From contig NW_006767448.1 in assembly GCF_000264995.1 (NCBI RefSeq), positions 124,001-188,000 on the forward strand: a stretch of DNA of 64,000 bases, written 5' to 3'. The notes under the pieces are model-generated. The model was not told the DNA's origin and did not search any database. It saw only the letters and a list, made by a program, of their open reading frames with translations. The position numbers and the translations under genes are program-made. Source of the DNA: Punctularia strigosozonata HHB-11173 SS5. Lineage: Eukaryota > Basidiomycota > Agaricomycetes > Corticiales > Punctulariaceae. Every line of letters starts with the position of its first letter. Position 1 is the stretch's first letter. This document shows, in pieces, positions 57,587 to 64,000 of the stretch.

Positions 57587-58168
57587 GAGGTGGAAAGCGA
57601 TAACTGCTATGCTTTGCTGGCCTGAACTCTCTACTCTATCACAACGAGTTTTGTACTATATATCGATGATAATGTGCTAGCCTGCGTCTGGTGGTGAGTG
57701 AGCGTGCCTCAACACGCAACGCTCTGTATTACAACGTCTGGATAAAATAGCATTATATGATCATACGCGACGCCGCATTGTTACGTATCTCACGCTTGTG
57801 ACGGCCGCCTGCGCTTGAATGGGTACTTCTCGTTCATCCCGCGTAGGACGGCTAGCTGCGTTAAGTAACACTCGTGGAGGCACATATCTTATCCCATGAC
57901 CGACTCACACCGGCGGGCAAGAAACCGAGATAACATACGCCGCGGCCCTCGTAGCGGCGATGGCACCTGTTGTGCGACAGCAAGATAGGCCAAGAGCAAA
58001 ATCGGATAGGCACGGATATTCTCAGACGTCCGAGCGCTCAGGGTCAGTCGACCATCGGCAGTCGCTTGAAGTGCGATACGAGGCGCGAGTACCTGCGTAC
58101 ACAGGTCAGAGATGAGCCTTTCGTTCACGTCCTCGATAGAGAAAGGGGGAATGGGAAACGAGAGATGG
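57587..58168. other. 3' region with an overlapping alternative frame
   Basis: Minus-strand frame 57889-58257 (122 codons, reading NHLSFPIPPFSIEDVNERL and LTLSARTSENIRAYPILLLA) looks coding. It may be the real C-terminal exon of the RING gene through splicing, or a separate small gene. The rest is empty. Confidence 0.4.
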
Positions 58169-59578
58169 TTATACATGCCATTCTGTCTTTCGCGGACTGG
58201 CGACGACGGTGGGCGGAGGCGGAATCTCGTCGTTATGGCCGGCGATGGCGAATCCATCGATCAGCGGTGGAGGCCGCGCATTGCCGGATATGCTGGACGC
58301 AGAGCTGGAGGTGTCCGAGTTGGACGGGCATTCAGACGACCCGCTGCTTGCGCTGCTCCGTAGCAGATGTTCGTGATGTGCCCTGGGTCTGTGGTCTACG
58401 CTGAGACGACTGGGGCCCGTACGATCGGGGTGTTCGCTATGGATCACACGTCTATGTCAGTCTCTTGTATCAAATAGTGCGGGAGAGAGGTCATACGTGA
58501 TGTTCATGCTATGAGGAGTCTCGCCGCATGCCGACGCCCAGCGAAAGTCGAGGGGGGTTTGATATCGCCTGAGCGTCTCTTGCAGCCCTGCCGTTTCGAT
58601 CTGCGTCGCTGCTAGTTCTCTGCGGGATGGTCATTGATAGCCGGATTCCGCGTTGAAGAGGCAGAAAGGAACGACGAGGAAAAGGTCTGATCAGTAAGAA
58701 AAGTAATGGCGTACTCTTTCACATCCTTGTGCCGAGCTGCGAGCAACTTCGCACACGCTTTTTCTTCTGCGAGCTCGCCTTCGATAACGTGAAGCTCTCT
58801 GGGAAATATCCAAGGGAGAAATAAGAAGGGTCAGAGAACGGCGCTCTTCGCCGACGATCCTACACGCGCTCGTGATACGCGGTGTTCGATATGCAAACCT
58901 CTGAAAACCGGTTCTCCCAGGTGATGCGCTCGCGATTTTCGGCATGGTATCCGTCCTTCCAGTAGCCCAACAAGACATCATGGCCGAGCAAGGTGCCGAC
59001 GGAGGCGGCCAGCGCTTTATCCTTGAATCGAAAAGAAGAAACAATTGGTGAATTACGGTGGTGACCATTTACGGAGGGATGCGACCCACGGAATGGCTAG
59101 GATCTGCCAGCCATCTCTGGGCCTTCTTCAGAGCGTCGCAGTACCGCGGGCCCGGAGGCACCTCGTAAAACGCGTTCCAAAGTTCGGCCAAAAGCTCGCG
59201 CGCCTCGACGTCATGCTCGTCTGTCGCCTTCGTGGGCGGTGGCGAGGCTGCGGCGTTTATCCGCGTATGAACGCCCTCGTCCTTCGCATCCGGCTTGCCC
59301 TTGAATTTTCCCGAGCAGCCGCACGGCGGCGCCTTCTCGCGCGACCGCGACTCTGGCCGTCTGGGCGGGGCATGTTCGACCCTCAGCTTCGTGACGCGCG
59401 CCTTCGCAAAGCTCTTGCGACAAAACGGGCACCTGTTCTCCGCGAAACCGCGAATGCAGCTCGCGCATATGACGTGCCCGCAGGTGATGCTGCTCGGCGT
59501 CTTCGCGCTCTCGACGTCGTCCACGGTAAAGTCCTCGAAGCAGATGTCGCACACGCTGCTCGCGTCAATCACGAGCAT
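58169..59578 (-). CDS. RING finger protein with coiled coil
   Basis: Probable E3 ubiquitin ligase. The ATG at 59578 begins MLVIDASSVCDICFEDFTVD. The C3HC4 RING continues SSITCGHVICASCIRGF and CPFCRKSF. A basic linker and LLAELWNAFYEVPPGPRYCD follow. After an intron near 59030-59090 comes DKALAASVGTLLGHDVLLGY, then WENRFSE and a coiled-coil stretch LHVIEGELAEEKACAKLL. The C-terminal part (HSEHPDRTGPSRLSVDHRP, then a Ser-rich tract) is likely but its splicing is uncertain, and the true stop could be at 57889. A TA-flanked MITE lies 110 bp upstream of the start codon. Confidence 0.72.
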
Positions 59579-59689
59579 GTTCGCGAACGTCGGGTGTCCT
59601 CGACGAATCTGTTGACTATGAAGGCGGAAAAAAAGCGATACGGTCCTTGGTAAGTACTTATGGGCGCTAAGAGCTGGGGGGAGAGCTTA

Positions 59690-60252
59690 CAGCTGTTTGC
59701 AGAGAGATAGACGCTGCACGTTTCTCTCTCCATGATCAACGTGACCGTGGTAACTGCCGCATTAGGAAACTAAACCCAATACTGCCCCAGCAGTGCGCCT
59801 CCTCCGCTTCCGCTCTTTCACGATTGTTCACATTTTGAAACTCTGCTTAGCGGGCTCCTGGTTGCTCGATATGATGGCAACAATAGGGCTCGCTTGGGTT
59901 TACTCTCTTCATGTGGATCAATTTTTCACGAAACAGATTGCTGAGACTTGTTGGCTAAGGTCATCCATGAAAACGAGCATATGTGATATGGAGTGCATTC
60001 CGATGATTTCCCGGTCTCGGCTTCGCAAATCTTCGATTTATAGACATGTATCGCAGCAGCTCTTTTGAGCAGGATGGATGTAACGACGGTTACCCACGTC
60101 GCTGTCGGCGTGTAGTGCCGTGCACCATGTAGTCGAGCACGACACTGACCGCGACATTGATGAACTAAACTCGTTCCTCTTTTGGAAGTCTCCACGACCA
60201 CGTTGATTGTGGAGGGAGCGAGGCGCAGCGTCTATCTCTCTGCAAACAGCTG
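59690..60252. mobile_element. 563-bp TA-flanked MITE with long inverted ends
   Basis: Inverted repeats begin CAGCTGTTTGCAGAGAGATA and remain similar over about 65 bases, ending in CAACGTG(A/G)(C/T)CGTGG. TA flanks both ends (59688-59689 and 60253-60254). There is no transposase frame in the interior. The ends differ in sequence from the element at 52.0 kb, so this is a separate family. Tc1/mariner-type is the best guess from the TA target and CAG start. Confidence 0.82.
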
Positions 60253-61220
60253 TAACGCGTTAGCTCCTATCCGCGAAAAAAGGTGCCCAGGTCACGACGC
60301 GACTCAGTGTTCGAGATTCACTGGGCCGATTTGAATCCCCGCAAGGTTAATCCCGAGATCGAATCCCGGGCCTCCGAGACTTACGGCCCATCGAGATTCT
60401 GCTGCCTCCGTTCATTGATCTCTCCTGGAGTCCACGAACACCCGTCATGTTTGGAGCTTGCACAACCGACTGGTTCTACACTATGCCGTGTTCCGCTGTG
60501 AATTGTGAACGAAGCGCAGCGGCCCCGCGTCACAGGTACGTTCCCGGGCCCGATCACACAGAGCGGGGTAGACCTCATTTTCCCTCAACATAGACGTTGC
60601 CGCGTTCTGAATTGCACGCGATACCACCCGACAAAAACGCCGGTTCGCACAAGGACTCCTATCGTGCGCAAGTAGTATGTAGGCTGCCGAGGCCCTGAGT
60701 CTTGACTCCATCCTCAGCAGAACTCGTGCATGTCGCGGTGATATCATCGACACGGTCAGGATTGCCGCAATGTTCGACCCTGCGTTCACCGAGATGTGGC
60801 GCATCAGAGACGTTCGTGGTGCGATTCCCGCCGAAGGTTATTCATGCTATCGACATCCTCACCAGGATTTTCTCCGTCTCGCGGAAACCCACACGCCCTC
60901 GGGCGTGCATGATCCTTGCAAACTGTCTCGGTTCTCGACGACGCATCCCTGCGACCGTCTGCACAGCGCGGATCTGACCTGCCTGACGTCATACGTCAGC
61001 CCGAAGGGCGGCAAGAACGTTTCTGCCATGTCACCCATTCAGATCGGACTTCCGGTTACATCAGTTTGACATGGACTCCAAGGGCGCGGCAAAAAGCGCA
61101 TACAAAACCAGCGTTCATGTATTCGGTGTGGGTAGCGAACGCGACGATCCACCACAATCTACTCACCACCGGTCCCTTCCTCCTCCTAATCCCTTGCACC
61201 CGACATCCTAGGCTGCCCCA
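60253..61220. other. Upstream region of the (left-contig) aquaporin
   Basis: No gene. The part from 60593 onward recurs from 61619 because of the contig overlap, so only one copy of this upstream region probably exists. Confidence 0.5.
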
Positions 61221-61392
61221 ATGTCAGCCATGCTCCGCCGCGGCGCGCTCGCGACCGACCTCCAAGCGGCCGCGCTCGAATACGTCGGCACGACGACGTT
61301 CCTCCTCCTCTTCTTCGGCGCCATCCAGGCCGTCTCGGTCCAAGACCCGAACGTGGCCTCCTCGCCTATCGTCGAGACGCAGCTTTACATCG
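61221..61392 (+). CDS. Aquaporin first exon, partial duplicate from contig overlap
   Basis: Identical to the first 172 bases of the aquaporin gene at 62247 ([17 protein letters not shown] onward) and then cut by N. The offset of 1026 bases is constant over the full 800-bp repeat, so this is best read as the same exon seen on the left contig. Confidence 0.8.
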
Positions 61393-61618
61393 NNNNNNNN
61401 NNNNNNNNNNNNNNNNNNNNNNNNNNNNNNNNNNNNNNNNNNNNNNNNNNNNNNNNNNNNNNNNNNNNNNNNNNNNNNNNNNNNNNNNNNNNNNNNNNNN
61501 NNNNNNNNNNNNNNNNNNNNNNNNNNNNNNNNNNNNNNNNNNNNNNNNNNNNNNNNNNNNNNNNNNNNNNNNNNNNNNNNNNNNNNNNNNNNNNNNNNNN
61601 NNNNNNNNNNNNNNNNNN
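61393..61618. other. Assembly gap (226 N) with duplicated flanks
   Basis: Bases 60593-61392 recur as 61619-62418, a perfect-looking 800-bp repeat on either side of the N run. The two contigs overlap and were not merged. Confidence 0.92.
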
Positions 61619-62246
61619 GACGTTGCCGCGTTCTGAATTGCACGCGATACCACCCGACAAAAACGCCGGTTCGCACAAGGACTCCTATCGTGCGCAAGTA
61701 GTATGTAGGCTGCCGAGGCCCTGAGTCTTGACTCCATCCTCAGCAGAACTCGTGCATGTCGCGGTGATATCATCGACACGGTCAGGATTGCCGCAATGTT
61801 CGACCCTGCGTTCACCGAGATGTGGCGCATCAGAGACGTTCGTGGTGCGATTCCCGCCGAAGGTTATTCATGCTATCGACATCCTCACCAGGATTTTCTC
61901 CGTCTCGCGGAAACCCACACGCCCTCGGGCGTGCATGATCCTTGCAAACTGTCTCGGTTCTCGACGACGCATCCCTGCGACCGTCTGCACAGCGCGGATC
62001 TGACCTGCCTGACGTCATACGTCAGCCCGAAGGGCGGCAAGAACGTTTCTGCCATGTCACCCATTCAGATCGGACTTCCGGTTACATCAGTTTGACATGG
62101 ACTCCAAGGGCGCGGCAAAAAGCGCATACAAAACCAGCGTTCATGTATTCGGTGTGGGTAGCGAACGCGACGATCCACCACAATCTACTCACCACCGGTC
62201 CCTTCCTCCTCCTAATCCCTTGCACCCGACATCCTAGGCTGCCCCA

Positions 62247-63301
62247 ATGTCAGCCATGCTCCGCCGCGGCGCGCTCGCGACCGACCTCCAAGCGGCCGCG
62301 CTCGAATACGTCGGCACGACGACGTTCCTCCTCCTCTTCTTCGGCGCCATCCAGGCCGTCTCGGTCCAAGACCCGAACGTGGCCTCCTCGCCTATCGTCG
62401 AGACGCAGCTTTACATCGCCACCTCAGGCGGCATCTCCCTCCTCATCTCCGCCTGGCTCTTCTTCCGCGTCACTGGCGCGATCTTCAACCCCAACGTCGC
62501 GCTCGCGCTCGTGCTCTGCAAGATCATCAGCCCCATCCGATTCGTGCTGTTTTGCATCGCGCAGCTGCTCGGCGGGATCACCGCTGCGGCGTTGATTCTC
62601 GCGTTGACCTCAGGGGCCACGTCTTCGAAGTAAGCTCACCTCCCATTCGTCTTGTCGTGGATCTTTTCTGACTCTCTCACCCGCACAGCACCACGCTCGG
62701 ACCGAATATCAACTCTGCCCAGGGCGTATTCATCGAGATGTTCATCACGGCCGCGCTCTGCCTCGCCGTGCTCATGCTCGCCGCCGAAAAGCACATTGCG
62801 ACCCCCTTTGCACCGGTCGGCATCGGCCTCACCCTGTTCGCGGGCTTGCTGTGCGTCCAACGGCCCCCAATTTGATATTCCTCACCAGTACCCTGACGCT
62901 TCTTCACCAGATTCGCGATACCATACACGGGCGGATCGATGAACGCGGCGCGTTCCTTCGGACCCGCCGTCGTTTCAGGCTTCCCGCACGGGAACCACTG
63001 GATCGTGAGTACTTGCCTCTCCCGCACACCTCACCCGTACCCCGATCTAACGCGCCTGCAGTACTGGGTCGGCCCCGGTCTCGGATCCCTCCTCGCCGTC
63101 GCCATCTACTGGGTATTAAAATAGTCAGTACCCCAGATCCGTTGCCCCCTACCCGCACGCTCCCACTGACCTCCGTACTTTTTCAGCTGCGAATACTGGA
63201 CCCTCGCACCGGGCCAAGACTCGATCGACTTCAACCACTCGCCTGACCCGCTACCATCGTCGATGACAGAGACGACGCGCCCGAACGATAGCGCCGTCTA
63301 A
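62247..63301 (+). CDS. Aquaporin / MIP channel
   Basis: Six-helix water-channel family. The ATG at 62247 begins [22 protein letters not shown] segments: [83 protein letters not shown], and [17 protein letters not shown]. The first pore half-helix reads [10 protein letters not shown] (NPN for NPA); the second [13 protein letters not shown] (NAA for NPA). Five exons, ending RPNDSAV at 63301. The fungal-type altered NPA boxes and the short C-terminus suggest an orthodox water channel rather than an aquaglyceroporin, but selectivity is not certain. Confidence 0.9.
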
Positions 63302-63728
63302 GCCACTATCGCCCGCCCACGACACGACCCGCCAGCATCTCATGACCGAAAAGACCACACACACATGCACGCAGACACGACAATATGAATGTTGAATTTT
63401 GTAATCGCAAAAGGAGGGAACTGTGACCTTCCTTCATCTCCTCGCAATCTTATATCAGTATGGCATCCTTGGTGTATCATATAGTAAATCTCTTTCTGCC
63501 TCATACAATTGCATCACTTTACAGATTTTCAGCCAGGGCAATATCGTCGTTGGTAGTCAGCGAGTAATGTACAGGAAAAGCGCGCTTCCATAATACAGGG
63601 ACGATTACAGTAAGGTACAGTACACTATGTATATATGTATACATCATCCGGATCCGTCCATAGTGCCTCTTGTGTGTGCGTAGCGTGTGGTATACAAGTC
63701 CGCGTCAGCCTCCTATCCAGGGTATCAT
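63302..63728. other. Convergent 3' region
   Basis: 3' flanks of the aquaporin and the right-edge membrane-protein gene. AT-rich with TATATATG-type stretches; no open frame. Confidence 0.45.
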
Positions 63729-64000
63729 TCAGGTGATCCGCTGTCACCGTCGCCCGCGTTCGGATCCTCCCGCCACAGCGTTTCCCAAAGCTGGATCACG
63801 CTCCCGATCAAGAACGCCCACCCGCCCCAGAACGTGCATAGCACGGACTGGTAGTTGACCTGCCGTTTCCATTCCATTACAGTCAGACAATTCCATCGGC
63901 CCGACTAACGAGTGCGAAACGAACGGACCTTCGTCGACACCAGGGACGCGTACCCCAGCGCACCGCAGAGCATGAAGCCGACGGCCCCGATCAGGTTCCA
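63729..64000 (-). CDS. Membrane protein, C-terminal part (runs off window)
   Basis: Two exons read WNLIGAVGFMLCGALGYASL and, after an intron near 63860-63930, VNYQSVLCTFWGGWAFLIGS, continuing IQLWETLWREDPNAGDGDSG to the stop at 63729. Two hydrophobic segments with a WGGWAFLIGS core followed by a short acidic tail. The N-terminal part lies outside the window. I do not recognise the family; it looks like a small multi-pass protein. Confidence 0.7.

Noticed and set aside
61224-61830. Long open frames across the third N run
   Set aside because: Padding between overlapping contigs; real sequence is only the aquaporin start and the repeated upstream region.
1-64000. tRNA, rRNA, CRISPR arrays and virus-like elements
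   Set aside because: I looked on both strands for tRNA B-box-like sequence, rRNA blocks, regular spaced repeats and reverse-transcriptase or capsid motifs and saw none that I could support.

Overview
The window is eukaryotic DNA from a filamentous basidiomycete, most likely a wood-decay agaricomycete of polypore type. Genes are dense and broken by many 50-70 bp GT-AG introns, coding DNA is GC-rich, and there are lineage-typical families: HGDL-type tyrosine-kinase-like kinases, MYND proteins, a seven-helix-like membrane protein and GH7 cellobiohydrolases with CBM1. Two GH7 genes with cellulose-binding modules point to white rot; that is inference. I saw no bacterial-type operons, CRISPR arrays, rRNA, tRNA or virus-like elements.

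Layout. 0.3-1.7 kb: a TKL kinase followed by a 167-bp MITE. 3.7-11.8 kb: a carbohydrate-enzyme cluster with GH92 alpha-mannosidase, GH105 unsaturated rhamnogalacturonyl hydrolase and a convergent GH44 beta-glucanase, all secreted. 13.8-14.7 kb: an unrecognised secreted-like protein. 15.9-21.4 kb: an S33/TAP-like alpha/beta hydrolase followed by a GH7 cellobiohydrolase. 21.8-33.5 kb: a broken HSL-type hydrolase, a methyltransferase, a basic KPASKA-repeat protein, a nuclear-type peroxiredoxin, a MYND protein, a cytochrome b561 and a UBR7-like N-recognin. 34.1-36.8 kb: a kinase fused to seven WD40 repeats. 37.4-44.2 kb: the S33-GH7 pair again in inverted orientation. 45.7-51.1 kb: proteasome beta-3, an unrecognised multi-exon gene and a lactonase-fold protein. 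52-64 kb: a mariner-type MITE, a multispan membrane protein, a second cytochrome b561, a RING protein, another TA-flanked MITE, an aquaporin and the end of a further membrane protein.

The clearest structural story is the inverted duplication of the S33-GH7 pair (15.9-21.4 kb and 37.4-44.2 kb). Parts of the copies are almost identical, introns included, while the adjoining parts have clearly diverged. The change is abrupt, which suggests gene conversion. The two GH7 proteins are nearly the same but sit behind unrelated promoters.

The three N runs (17090-17620, 42419-42713, 61393-61618) are all flanked by the same sequence on both sides. They look like unmerged overlapping contigs, so no true sequence need be missing there, and the 'duplicated' aquaporin 5' end is probably an artefact.

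Gene models were spliced by eye. Start and stop codons are generally firm for recognised families. Internal exon limits are approximate unless stated.
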